Positions 17,547 through 25,678 of a DNA stretch of 64,000 nucleotides are shown piece by piece. Position numbers and translations under genes: made by a program. The first letter of the stretch is position 1. Every line of letters begins with the position of its first letter. The stretch comes from Hymenobacter latericoloratus (lineage in GTDB: Bacteria; Bacteroidota; Bacteroidia; Cytophagales; Hymenobacteraceae): positions 558,001 to 622,000 of the forward strand of contig NZ_JACHNV010000001.1 in assembly GCF_014199535.1 (NCBI RefSeq), given 5' to 3'. The notes under the pieces are model-generated. The model was not told the origin of the DNA. It made no database searches and saw only the letters and a program-made list of their open reading frames with translations.

Positions 17547-19817
17547 CTACAGCGCGTATCGCACCCCTAAAAACAGCCGTCGGCCCTGAATGGGCGCGTA
17601 GTTGTAGCTGGTGTCAAAGGTGTAGCCCTGCGGATTATCTACCCCCACGTTTTTGTCGAAGGGGTCGAAGGGGCGCAGCAGGGCGTAGCGGGGCAGGAAG
17701 TTGAACAGGTTCTTCAGGCCCCCGTACAGCTCCAGCCCCTCGCGCAGCTTGCGCGTGACCTGCACGTTCTGCAAAGCATACCAGGGCGAGCGGCCGGGCC
17801 GAAAGTCGTTCGGGAAGACGGGCAAAGCCATGGGGCTGCTCACCTGACCCGTATAATCCAGCGCGAGGCCCAGCTTTTCCCAGGTGTAGCTCACGGCCCA
17901 GGTGCCCGAGAAAGGTGGCGAGTGGAACTGCGCTACCCGGCGGCGCGGACCGCCTTCCAGGGGCTGCTCCTGCCGGAATACATCCAGCAAAGTCACGCCC
18001 AGCATCACCTTCAGGGGGCGAGACAAAGCCAGGTCGGTGTTCAGAGTCAGGCCCCGACTGATGGCGTACCCATCGAGGTTTCGGTAGATAATCTGGTTGG
18101 GGTTGGTGTCGTAGTCGGGGCTGATTTTGTTGGTGAAGTAGGTGTAGAATACGCTGCCATCGAGGGTGAGGGTAGCGCCGCCGGGTAGCTGCAGAAAGCG
18201 GTTGTAGTTCACGTTCACGTTCCAGCTTCGCTCGGGCTCCAGGGCTTCGGGTACCACTACCTGCCGGGCGCCGGTGAGGGCGGCGTGGTCCTCGGTGAAC
18301 AAATTCACTACCCTATAGCCGTTGCCTAACCCCACGCGCCACACCTGGCTGCCATCGGGCCGGCCCCACTTGTAGTTCAGGCGCGGACTCAGGATGCTGC
18401 CGTGGCGGGAGTTGTAGTCGTAGCGCAGGCCCAGGAGCAGGGTCGCGTCGGGCGTGAGGCGCCACTCGTCCTGCACGAACAGGCCGGGCAGCTGCACTAG
18501 GTCGGGGGCGTTGCGGCGGGTATCGTTGGGGCCAACTGAGGCGGTAGCGGGCGTGTTGTCGTCGTACCACGTGAGGCGGTAGGTAGCACCCGTGAGCAGG
18601 TTGTGCCGGATGCTCAGCTCCTTGGCCCAGGTCAACTGCCCAAAGCCCACGCGCTGCACCGCTTTGTAGAGGGTAGTACCGTAGGCGGAGTTCTGGTTGT
18701 GCTGGTTGAAGGTGCCGCTGAGCAGGATTTTCTGCCCCCGTACGGGCAGCTGGTACTGGCCCAGCAGCTCGTAGCGGCTGGTGTACACGCTTTCCCCGTA
18801 CACGCTGTCCTGGCCGCGGTGCTCCGGGCTCCAGTTCAGCTGCCCCCCAAACCGGTCCTCGTAGTAATAGCGGCCGGCCAGACTAGCCACTTGCTGCTCG
18901 GGCCGCGCCCAGGTCCACTTATTGAACACCGACACGCGCTGCTGGGTAGGCACGTCGGTAAAGCCGTCGTTGTTCACATCGCGGCGCTGGTTGTAGTGGT
19001 AGAGGTTGGTACTGAGTAGGGTAGAGGCCGCCCCGATTTTGCGCGCCACCCCTAGGTCGAGGTTCACGTCGCGGTGGGAGGTAGCAAACACATCGGCCGA
19101 GAAGCGCGGGGCCTTCGCCGGGTTTTTGGTGATGACGTTGATGAGCCCACCCACGGCCTCGGAGCCGTAGAGCGTAGAGGCCGGGCCTTTCACTACCTCC
19201 ACTCGCTCAATTAAGCTGCTCGGGATGCCGCTTAGCCCGTACACCGTGCTCAGGGAGCTGACCAGCGGCATGCCGTCAATCAGCACCATAGTGTAGGGCC
19301 CTTCCAGCCCGTTGATGTGGATGTCGCCGGTGCCGCACACGTTGCAGTTCAGCTGGGGCCGCACCCCGTTAATCATGGTCAGGTTCTCGAACAGGCACAC
19401 CGCCGGGTTTTTCCGAAACAGCTTGGGCGAGTACAACTCCACCGCCACCGGCGACTCACTGCGGATCACCTCGTTCAGGGTCCCGCTCACCACCACGTCG
19501 CCGAGGGCGTTGGGGCCGGGGTTCAGGCTAAGGTGCAGGGTAGTGGTTTGGCCGGCCGTGACGGTGATACTCCGCTCGGTGGGTAGCAACCCTACCGCGC
19601 TACCCACCAGCCGGTAGCTGCCCGCCGGCACATTTGGTACCACGTAGCTGCCGTGCTCATCGGCGGTAGTGCCCAGGGTAGTCCCCTTCAGCCCGATGCT
19701 GGCAAACGGCACCTCTTTCCCTTCTGAGCGCACCACCCCCCGCACCGTACCCGTTGGCTGGGCCGCCGCCGCCAGGCAACTCATCATCAAAGCGAAGCAA
19801 AAGAAAAGGTGTTTCAT
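17547..19817 (-). CDS. TonB-dependent outer-membrane receptor, probably metal-linked
   Basis: The 756-residue receptor has a signal peptide (first 20 residues), a CarboxypepD_reg-like domain (about 22-100), a TonB-box-like DVVVSG (107-112), a plug with Cys141, Cys158 and Cys161 in LNCNVCGTGDI, and a C-terminal barrel ending in FLGVRYAL. Such receptors import metal complexes or other scarce nutrients using TonB energy. Two facts tie it to metals: mntH lies upstream on the same strand, and an 18-bp palindrome 23 bp before its start is nearly identical to one before mntH. The cysteine cluster is typical of a subfamily of Bacteroidota receptors; metal identity is unknown. Confidence 0.87.
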   Translation of the reverse strand: MKHLFFCFALMMSCLAAAAQPTGTVRGVVRSEGKEVPFASIGLKGTTLGTTADEHGSYVVPNVPAGSYRLVGSAVGLLPTERSITVTAGQTTTLHLSLNPGPNALGDVVVSGTLNEVIRSESPVAVELYSPKLFRKNPAVCLFENLTMINGVRPQLNCNVCGTGDIHINGLEGPYTMVLIDGMPLVSSLSTVYGLSGIPSSLIERVEVVKGPASTLYGSEAVGGLINVITKNPAKAPRFSADVFATSHRDVNLDLGVARKIGAASTLLSTNLYHYNQRRDVNNDGFTDVPTQQRVSVFNKWTWARPEQQVASLAGRYYYEDRFGGQLNWSPEHRGQDSVYGESVYTSRYELLGQYQLPVRGQKILLSGTFNQHNQNSAYGTTLYKAVQRVGFGQLTWAKELSIRHNLLTGATYRLTWYDDNTPATASVGPNDTRRNAPDLVQLPGLFVQDEWRLTPDATLLLGLRYDYNSRHGSILSPRLNYKWGRPDGSQVWRVGLGNGYRVVNLFTEDHAALTGARQVVVPEALEPERSWNVNVNYNRFLQLPGGATLTLDGSVFYTYFTNKISPDYDTNPNQIIYRNLDGYAISRGLTLNTDLALSRPLKVMLGVTLLDVFRQEQPLEGGPRRRVAQFHSPPFSGTWAVSYTWEKLGLALDYTGQVSSPMALPVFPNDFRPGRSPWYALQNVQVTRKLREGLELYGGLKNLFNFLPRYALLRPFDPFDKNVGVDNPQGYTFDTSYNYAPIQGRRLFLGVRYAL

Positions 19818-19839
19818 TTTAGCAGGGTATGATGATAAA

Positions 19840-19857
19840 ATTTAGATGAGCCTAAAT
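19840..19857. promoter_or_regulatory. DtxR/MntR-like operator before the TonB receptor
   Basis: ATTTAGATGAGCCTAAAT is an 18-bp imperfect palindrome 23 bp upstream of the receptor start codon. It differs at three of 18 positions from the palindrome before mntH (21473-21490). The TTTAG-N-CTAAA shape recalls DtxR-family boxes; no regulator gene is in the window. Confidence 0.65.
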
Positions 19858-19901
19858 CTGTCGAGCTTAAAAAAGCGCGGCGATGCGCGCTGTATGCAGG
19901 T

Positions 19902-20040
19902 GGTAGGGAGCGGGGCTTGCCCCCGCCCGCTGTTTGCACGGTATGTTGGAATGATTGCTGGATACCATACCACGCAAACGGCGGGCGGGGGCAAGCGCTA
20001 TAGTTCTGGTATCGGGCGGGGGCAAGCCCCGCTCCCTACC
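19902..20040. repeat. Palindromic repeat family B, intact nested copy
   Basis: The outer arms (19902-19929 and 20013-20040) are perfect 28-bp reverse complements beginning GGTAGGGAGCGGGGCTTGCC. A second partial right arm (19981-19996) and an inner GTTTGC/GCAAAC stem make a nested structure. The right end supplies the TAG stop codon of mntH. It fills the spacer between mntH and the receptor promoter, where it may also form a terminator hairpin. Confidence 0.9.
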
Positions 20041-21412
20041 CGAAAAACGTTTCCCAGAGCAGGTACACGTTCAGCAGAATGATGACGCCGGATACCAGCC
20101 AGGCCAGCAGCTGCACCCAGGGCTTATTCACGAACACGCCCATTTTGGCCTTGCTGCCCGTGAACATCACCAGCGGCACTACCGCGAAGCTGAGCTGAAA
20201 CGACAGGATAACCTGGCTCAGGACCAGCAATTCGCCGGTACCCTTCTCGCCGTAAAGCAGGGTTACGATGAGGGCCGGTACTACGGCAATAGCGCGGGTA
20301 ATGAGGCGGCGCAGCCAGGGCTTGAGGCGCAGGTTCAGGAAGCCTTCCATCACAATCTGCCCGGCCAGGGTGCCGGTGAGGGTCGAATTCTGGCCCGAAG
20401 CCAGCAGGGCCACGGCAAACACAATGGAGGCGGCTCCGGCACCCAGCACGGGGGCCAACAGCTCGTAGGCCTGGTTGATGTCGGCTACCTCGTGGTGGCC
20501 GTTTTTGTGGAAGGCGGCGGCGGCCGTAATCAGAATGGCGGCATTCACGAAGAAGGCCAGAAACAAGGCCACCGTGCTGTCGATGGTGGCAAACTTGATG
20601 GCCATGCGCTTGCCCTGTTCCGTCTGCTCAATGGCGCGCGTTTGCACAATGCTGGAGTGCAGGTACAGGTTGTGGGGCATCACGGTAGCGCCCAGAATCC
20701 CGATGGCCACGTACAGCATGCCCGGCGTGGTGACTACCTCCGGCCGGGGCACCAGCCCGCTCAGAATCCCAAAATAATCGGGGTTCGACACGATGATTTC
20801 GTACAGGAAGCAGCCGAAAATCAGCACGATCAGGCCGGCCACAATGCTTTCCAGTACCCGGAATCCCTTGTTCTGGAAGAAGAGCACCACCATCACGTCG
20901 AGAATGGTGAGCACTACCCCCCAGGGTAGCGGCAACCCAAACAGCAGGTTCAGGGCAATGGCCGAGCCGATAACCTCGGCCAGGTCGCAGGCGGCAATGG
21001 CGACTTCGCAGAGAAACCACAGTACCATGCTTACCGGCTTGGAAAAATGGTCGCGGCAGGCCTGGGCCAGGTCGCGCCCCGTCACGATGCCCAGCTTGGC
21101 GGCCAGATGCTGGAGCAGCATGGCAAACAAATTGGAAATCAGAATGACGGAAAGCAACGTATAGCCAAAGCGGGAGCCGCCGGCAATGTCGGTAGCCCAG
21201 TTGCCGGGGTCCATGTAGCCTACGGCCACCATCAGCCCCGGGCCCCAGAAGGCCAGCAGCTTGCGCCAGAACGAGGCGTCGTGGGCGGGCACCCGGATGG
21301 AGGCAAATACCTCCTGCAGGGAAGGGGCCGTGCGGGCGCGGCGCCAGCCGGCTTCCGGCGGCGTTGGGGAGGTAGCTTCTGTATCGGGGGTAGAAGGTAA
21401 CACTGAAGGCAT
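20036..21412 (-). CDS. mntH: Nramp-family divalent metal (Mn2+/Fe2+) proton symporter
   Basis: The 458-residue protein has about 11 membrane spans and both Nramp metal-site motifs: DPGN in span 1 (residues 68-71, [11 protein letters not shown]) and MPH in span 6 (245-247, [15 protein letters not shown]). The family takes up manganese, and often iron, driven by protons across the cytoplasmic membrane. The N-terminal 40 residues are polar and cytosolic. A 15-bp-arm perfect palindrome 61-78 bp upstream suggests control by a DtxR/MntR-type repressor shared with the downstream receptor gene. The stop codon lies inside a family-B repeat. mntH is divergent from the CDF exporter. Confidence 0.95.
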   Translation of the reverse strand: MPSVLPSTPDTEATSPTPPEAGWRRARTAPSLQEVFASIRVPAHDASFWRKLLAFWGPGLMVAVGYMDPGNWATDIAGGSRFGYTLLSVILISNLFAMLLQHLAAKLGIVTGRDLAQACRDHFSKPVSMVLWFLCEVAIAACDLAEVIGSAIALNLLFGLPLPWGVVLTILDVMVVLFFQNKGFRVLESIVAGLIVLIFGCFLYEIIVSNPDYFGILSGLVPRPEVVTTPGMLYVAIGILGATVMPHNLYLHSSIVQTRAIEQTEQGKRMAIKFATIDSTVALFLAFFVNAAILITAAAAFHKNGHHEVADINQAYELLAPVLGAGAASIVFAVALLASGQNSTLTGTLAGQIVMEGFLNLRLKPWLRRLITRAIAVVPALIVTLLYGEKGTGELLVLSQVILSFQLSFAVVPLVMFTGSKAKMGVFVNKPWVQLLAWLVSGVIILLNVYLLWETFFG

Positions 21413-21464
21413 AGCGGCAAGTAAGGGCTCCGGCTAGTAACCGGAAGCGCTGGAAATCACAAAG

Positions 21465-21498
21465 AAAAATAAATTTAGAGTAGTCTAAATTTATTTTT
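21465..21498. promoter_or_regulatory. Perfect palindrome with DtxR/MntR-like box before mntH
   Basis: Fifteen-bp arms (AAAAATAAATTTAGA and its complement) flank a GTAG spacer. The core 21473-21490, ATTTAGAGTAGTCTAAAT, matches the box before the TonB receptor at 15 of 18 positions. It lies between divergent mntH and the CDF gene (starts at 21412 and 21658), so it could control either or both. Confidence 0.7.
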
Positions 21499-21657
21499 AA
21501 GACAGTCTATCTACTGCTTTTGTTTGAAAAAGTTGCTGCCGCTGTCACATCCGCTGATTTTCCCGGAATTTTGCGGCCCTTTTCCGTGTCTTGGCTTGCC
21601 CGCCACCGGAACCTGAAGTAGCCGCGCCGCGCTATACTACCCCCCTCATTGCTCCCC

Positions 21658-22683
21658 ATGGCTTCTCGACTGCTTGCCCGCTCCATGTTTTCGTTGCCGC
21701 TGAAAACGCGCTTCGCCCTGCTTTCCCTGGTCGTGAGCGTGGTGCTGGTGGCCGTGAAGTTCTACGCCTGGCTGCTGACCCGCTCCCAGGCCGTGCTGAC
21801 GGATGCGCTGGAGTCTATTATTAACGTGGTAGCCAGCGGCTTCGCGCTGTACAGTATCTACCTGGCCAGTCTGCCCAAGGACGAAAACCACCCCTACGGC
21901 CACGGCAAAGTGGAGTACCTCTCGGTAGGCTTCGAGGGCGGACTGATCTGGATGGCGGGCGTGTACATTTTTTACACGGCGCTGCAGTCCTTGCTGCACC
22001 CGCACGCCGTAGCCCGCCCCGATTGGGGGATGGGCCTGCTGGCCTTCACGGCCCTGGTCAACCTGGGCACCGGGTTTCTGCTGGTACGGGCGGGGCGCAA
22101 GCACCATTCGCCTACCCTGGTCGGCGACGGGCAACACCTCTACCTCGATGCCGTGAGCACCCTGGTTTCGTGCGCGGCCCTGCTGCTGGTAGTGTTTACC
22201 GGCAACGTGGTTTATGACTCAGCTGCGGCGCTGATTCTAGGCGTTTTCATTGTAGTAAACGGGTACCGCATGGTACGCCGTTCCGTATCGGGGCTGATGG
22301 ATGAGGTGGATGTAGCTACCGTGCAGCACGTGGTGGCCGAATTGCAGGAACACCGCGAGCCGGCCTGGATTGACGTGCACAACCTGCGCGTGGTGCGCTA
22401 CGGAGCCAATCTGCACATCGACTGCCACATCACCATGCCCTACTACTTCAGCCTAGAGCAAACCCACACCGAGGTGCACCGCATTGAGGTGCTGGTGGAC
22501 CAGGAGTTTGAAGTGCAGGTAGAAATGTTCGTGCACGCCGACCCCTGCAACTTTGCCGCCTGCTCCCACTGCCGCATGCCCGAGTGCCCCGTACGCCAGC
22601 ACCCCTTCAGCCAGGAAATTCCCTGGACTCTGGCCAACGTGGTGAAAAACGAGCGGCACCAACTGGTTGAAGTGATGGGATAA
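21658..22683 (+). CDS. Cation diffusion facilitator (CDF) metal exporter
   Basis: The 341-residue protein has six spans followed by a cytoplasmic ferredoxin-like domain. The second metal-site motif HxxxD is present (GDGQHLYLDAVST), whereas the first site reads DALES instead of DxxxD/HxxxD, so metal specificity cannot be assigned by rule. The C-terminal tail has a cysteine cluster (ADPCNFAACSHCRMPECP) not found in YiiP, likely another metal-binding site. It probably exports Zn, Fe, Mn or Co in exchange for protons. I use the ATG at 21658; ATG at 21685 is possible. Divergence from mntH hints at balanced uptake and efflux. Confidence 0.9.
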   Translation: MASRLLARSMFSLPLKTRFALLSLVVSVVLVAVKFYAWLLTRSQAVLTDALESIINVVASGFALYSIYLASLPKDENHPYGHGKVEYLSVGFEGGLIWMAGVYIFYTALQSLLHPHAVARPDWGMGLLAFTALVNLGTGFLLVRAGRKHHSPTLVGDGQHLYLDAVSTLVSCAALLLVVFTGNVVYDSAAALILGVFIVVNGYRMVRRSVSGLMDEVDVATVQHVVAELQEHREPAWIDVHNLRVVRYGANLHIDCHITMPYYFSLEQTHTEVHRIEVLVDQEFEVQVEMFVHADPCNFAACSHCRMPECPVRQHPFSQEIPWTLANVVKNERHQLVEVMG

Positions 22684-22926
22684 TGGGGTGATGAGGTGAC
22701 AGGAAAAAAGCCGGTCATCCTGAGCGGAGCGAAGGACCTTATCACGCCAGAACGACCATCGTAATAACGGCCCGTTTTACCGTGATAAGGTCCTTCGCTC
22801 CGCTCAGGATGACAGTTGCCATTGCAACGGCAGCACGCGAGACTCCTCGACAAGCTCGGCATGACGTTCTGCTTGTCACCTGTCACCTGTCACGATTCAC
22901 CTCATCACCCCATCACCTCCTCACCT
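22684..22926. repeat. Palindromic repeat family A, perfect-arm copy
   Basis: Perfect 33-bp arms at 22714-22746 and 22781-22813 begin GTCATCCTGAGCGGAGCGAA. A half element in the other variant (ending CTCGGCATGAC, 22833-22864) follows. Both outer borders are made of GGTGA/TCACC strings (22685-22699; 22875-22926). The element exactly fills the spacer between the stop codons of the CDF gene and the convergent dehydrogenase, so bidirectional termination is likely. Confidence 0.9.
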
Positions 22927-22936
22927 CAACCCCGAA

Positions 22937-24328
22937 TTACTCCACCACCAGCCGTTGCGTACCCAGATCTGATTTTACGGAGTAGAAGCCGGGTTGCAGG
23001 CCCTGGAGGGGTAGGGAGAGGCTGGACTGGCCGGCGGTGAACTGGGCGGTGCGGACCGTGCGGCCCAGCGCATCGTGGATCTGAACGGGGCTTGCGGCGG
23101 TGGCGGGGGTAGGGCGCTGCAGGGTTACGGCGTGGCGGGCGGGATTAGGCCACAGGCTGAGCTGGCTGGTGCGCCGGGCCGTGGTGGAGGTTGGCACGAA
23201 GGCCCGGTTCTCCAGCACCAGAATCTGGTCATCGGCGGCGCCGGGGGTAGCGCGGCCGTCGCGGTTGCTGGTGCCCACGTACACCCGGCCCTGCGGCGAC
23301 ACGCACACGGCCCGCAGCCGCCCGAAGGAGGTGAGCGTGAACACGCCTTCGCCGGCGGTGGTACCGGCCGTGTTCAGCGGGGTTTGGGTGAGCTTGTTGC
23401 CGCGCAGCGTGGCCGCGAGCAGGCTGTTACGCCAGCCCGGAATGGCCGGGTGGTCGTAGTACGCCAAACCGGCTACCCCCACCGTGGGAGCCCACGTAAA
23501 AATAGGCTGCCGCACGCTGTTAGCGGTGCAAAAGCCTTGTTCACTGGCTAGGTTGCAAAGCCCTTCCACGGTAGGCCAGCCGTAATTCTGGTTGGGCTCG
23601 ATGATATTGACCTCGTCCTCGGCATTTTCGCCGTGCTCCGAGCTGTAGAGGCGGCCGTTGCCGGCGCGTACCAGCCCCTGGGGGTTGCGGTGCCCGAAGC
23701 TGTAGCTCCGGTTGCCGGCCACCGGGTTATCGGCCGGGATGGTACCATCGAGGTTGAGGCGCAGGACTTTACCGTTGAGGGAGGTGCGGTCCTGGGCGGC
23801 AGGGCGGTTCTGGGCGTCGCCGGTGGTCATGAGCAGGGTGCGGTCGGGCAGAATGAGCAGGCGGGAGCCGCTGTGGGTACTTACGGCCGGAATATCGCCC
23901 AGCAGCACCTGGGGGCTACCCAGCGTGCCGTTGGCGTAGGTCAGGCGCACCAGCTTTTCCTTGTAGCCGTTGTCGTTGTAGTTATACACCACGTACACGT
24001 AGGGCGAGGTAGCAAAATCGGGGTGGAGCACCATACCCAGCAGGCCGCCTTCGGAGGAAGTTGCCACGTCGGGCAGGGTAGTGAGCACCGTTACCTGGCC
24101 GGAGGTGGGGTCAACGCGGCTGATGCGGCCGCCGCGTTCCGTCATCCAGATAACGTTATCGGGGCCCCACACCAGCTCCCAGGGCACCTGCAGGCCCGTA
24201 GCCAGGGCCGAAACCGTCACGGTAGTAGCTCCCACCGGAAAGGTGGTCAGGGCGGGTGCCGGCGCCTGAGCCAGTGCCCCGGTGCTGCATAAAAAACTGC
24301 CAACGAAAAGCGTGTTCAGGTGTTTCAT
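22937..24328 (-). CDS. Secreted PQQ-type sugar dehydrogenase with T9SS sorting domain
   Basis: The 463-residue protein has a signal peptide (MKHLNTLFVGSFLCSTGALA) and a six-bladed glucose/sorbosone dehydrogenase propeller: VPWELVWGPDNVIWMTERGG, EGGLLGMVLHPDF, SGSRLLILPDRTLLMTTGD, SFGHRNPQGL and SSEHGENAEDEVN. The family oxidises aldoses in the periplasm or outside the cell, usually with PQQ. The last 80 residues (LSLWPNPARHAVTLQ, IHDALGRTVRTAQF, GLQPGFYSVKSDLG) form a type A T9SS C-terminal sorting domain, so secretion through the type IX system is expected. The ATG at 24328 is preferred over one 36 codons upstream because it begins the signal peptide. Confidence 0.92.
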   Translation of the reverse strand: MKHLNTLFVGSFLCSTGALAQAPAPALTTFPVGATTVTVSALATGLQVPWELVWGPDNVIWMTERGGRISRVDPTSGQVTVLTTLPDVATSSEGGLLGMVLHPDFATSPYVYVVYNYNDNGYKEKLVRLTYANGTLGSPQVLLGDIPAVSTHSGSRLLILPDRTLLMTTGDAQNRPAAQDRTSLNGKVLRLNLDGTIPADNPVAGNRSYSFGHRNPQGLVRAGNGRLYSSEHGENAEDEVNIIEPNQNYGWPTVEGLCNLASEQGFCTANSVRQPIFTWAPTVGVAGLAYYDHPAIPGWRNSLLAATLRGNKLTQTPLNTAGTTAGEGVFTLTSFGRLRAVCVSPQGRVYVGTSNRDGRATPGAADDQILVLENRAFVPTSTTARRTSQLSLWPNPARHAVTLQRPTPATAASPVQIHDALGRTVRTAQFTAGQSSLSLPLQGLQPGFYSVKSDLGTQRLVVE

Positions 24329-24455
24329 AGCCAGATAGTTAAGTGAAAGGTGAAGTATAGGAATAACGTAATGCCTCCGCTTTCGGATGAAGACAAGCCG
24401 TAGTCCTATCGGAACCTCCGTTCTTCCGGTATTCACCCGCTTTTCCTACGCCACT

Positions 24456-24890
24456 ATGTACACCGTCAGCACCGATCCGCACCGCCTGGATATTCCCCTG
24501 ATTCACCGCTATCTGGCCGAGGGCTCGTACTGGGCCACCAACATTCCGCTGGAAACCGTGGAGCGGGCCATTACCAACTCCCTTTGCTTTGGCGTGTATG
24601 GACCCGGTGGCGGACAGGTGGCCTTCGCCCGCGTCATCACCGACCGGGCTACCTTCGCCTGGCTCTGCGACGTGTTTGTGCTGCCGGAGTTCCGGGGGCA
24701 GGGCATCAGCAAGCAGCTCATGCAGGAAGTCTGGAGCCATCCGGATATCAGGGATGTGCGCCGGCAGATGCTGGCTACCCTGGACGCGCACGGCCTCTAC
24801 GAGCAGTTCGGTTTCCGCCCAATAGCCAACCCTGAGCGGTACATGGAGGTAAAGCGGAGCAACCCCTACGGGGTGCCCACGGGCAACTAG
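24456..24890 (+). CDS. GNAT family N-acetyltransferase
   Basis: The 144-residue protein has the GNAT core: beta-strand 4 (TFAWLCDVFVLPEFRGQ) leading into the acetyl-CoA pyrophosphate loop RGQGIS, then KQLMQEVWSHPD, and the C-terminal LYEQFGFRPI signature of small-molecule acetyltransferases. Acceptor substrate unknown. The start at 24456 (MYTVSTDPHRLD) fits usual family length; the longer upstream frame has no conserved content. It diverges from the dehydrogenase and precedes the HD hydrolase by 63 bp on the same strand. Confidence 0.88.
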   Translation: MYTVSTDPHRLDIPLIHRYLAEGSYWATNIPLETVERAITNSLCFGVYGPGGGQVAFARVITDRATFAWLCDVFVLPEFRGQGISKQLMQEVWSHPDIRDVRRQMLATLDAHGLYEQFGFRPIANPERYMEVKRSNPYGVPTGN

Positions 24891-24953
24891 CGTTTCACTC
24901 TGCTTTCTATTGCTACTATACCACCCTGCTGTTACCCAATTCGATTACTAACC

Positions 24954-25604
24954 ATGAATACTACCCTGCTTGCCCGTTGGAACCGGCTTACTACCCCGCT
25001 GCTACCGGATGAAGCGCGGCGTAAAGCTACCTATCAGCAGCTCACCGACGCCTACAGCGCCTCCGACCGTCACTACCATGCCCTGCCCCACATCCGGGCC
25101 CTGCTGGATGCCGTGAAACAGCACCCTACCCTCGTTCAGGACCGGGAAGTGGTGGAGCTGGCCATCTGGTTTCATGATGCCGTGTATAGCACCCTGCGCG
25201 ACGACAATGAGGCCCGTAGCGCCGCCCTGGCCCTGGAGTTTTTGCGACATTCCACCCTCTCGCCGGCGCGCCGCCAGCGCGTGGCCTACCTCATTGAGCG
25301 CACCAAAGACCACACCCAGCCCCAGCCCGCCGCCGACCCTGACCTGCACTTTTTCCTTGATGCTGACCTGCAAATCCTAGGTGCGCCGGAGGCCGACTAC
25401 TGGCAGTACGCCCGCCAGGTACGGCAGGAGTACCGCCTCGTGCCCGACTTTATGTACCGCCGCGGCCGCCGCAAGGTGCTGGAGAAGCTGCTTGGCGTTC
25501 CGGTCCTTTATCAAACTCCCGCCTTCCGGGAGCGGCTGGATGCGCAGGCCCGCCGCAACCTACGGGCCGAGCTGAAAGTGTGGGAAAGTGGCGGGGAAGT
25601 GTGA
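24954..25604 (+). CDS. HD-domain metal-dependent hydrolase (COG4339-like)
   Basis: The 216-residue protein resembles predicted HD-type metal phosphohydrolases: YHALPHIRALL near residue 41 gives a first His, AIWFHDAVYS (about 71-80) gives the HD dyad, and FFLDADLQILG (about 130) gives the third-site Asp. Substrate unknown; the family may act on nucleotides or similar phosphoesters in the cytoplasm. It follows the GNAT gene at short distance and could be co-transcribed. The ATG used gives the full conserved N-terminus (LLARWNRLTTPLLPDEARRK). Confidence 0.85.
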   Translation: MNTTLLARWNRLTTPLLPDEARRKATYQQLTDAYSASDRHYHALPHIRALLDAVKQHPTLVQDREVVELAIWFHDAVYSTLRDDNEARSAALALEFLRHSTLSPARRQRVAYLIERTKDHTQPQPAADPDLHFFLDADLQILGAPEADYWQYARQVRQEYRLVPDFMYRRGRRKVLEKLLGVPVLYQTPAFRERLDAQARRNLRAELKVWESGGEV

Positions 25605-25678
25605 GGTAATAAGAGCGGCGTCAGGGGGTAGCCGACGGCTTAAGATTAACCATGACACGGCACTCCGGCCTTTTCATG

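Noticed and set aside
19955..20929. Long plus-strand frame opposite mntH
   Set aside because: mntH is unmistakable on the other strand; this translation is Gln/His/Gly-rich and has no recognisable domain.
22684..22926. Insertion sequence remnant
   Set aside because: Although the arms resemble terminal inverted repeats, there is no transposase fragment or clear target duplication; it fits a small palindromic repeat family better.
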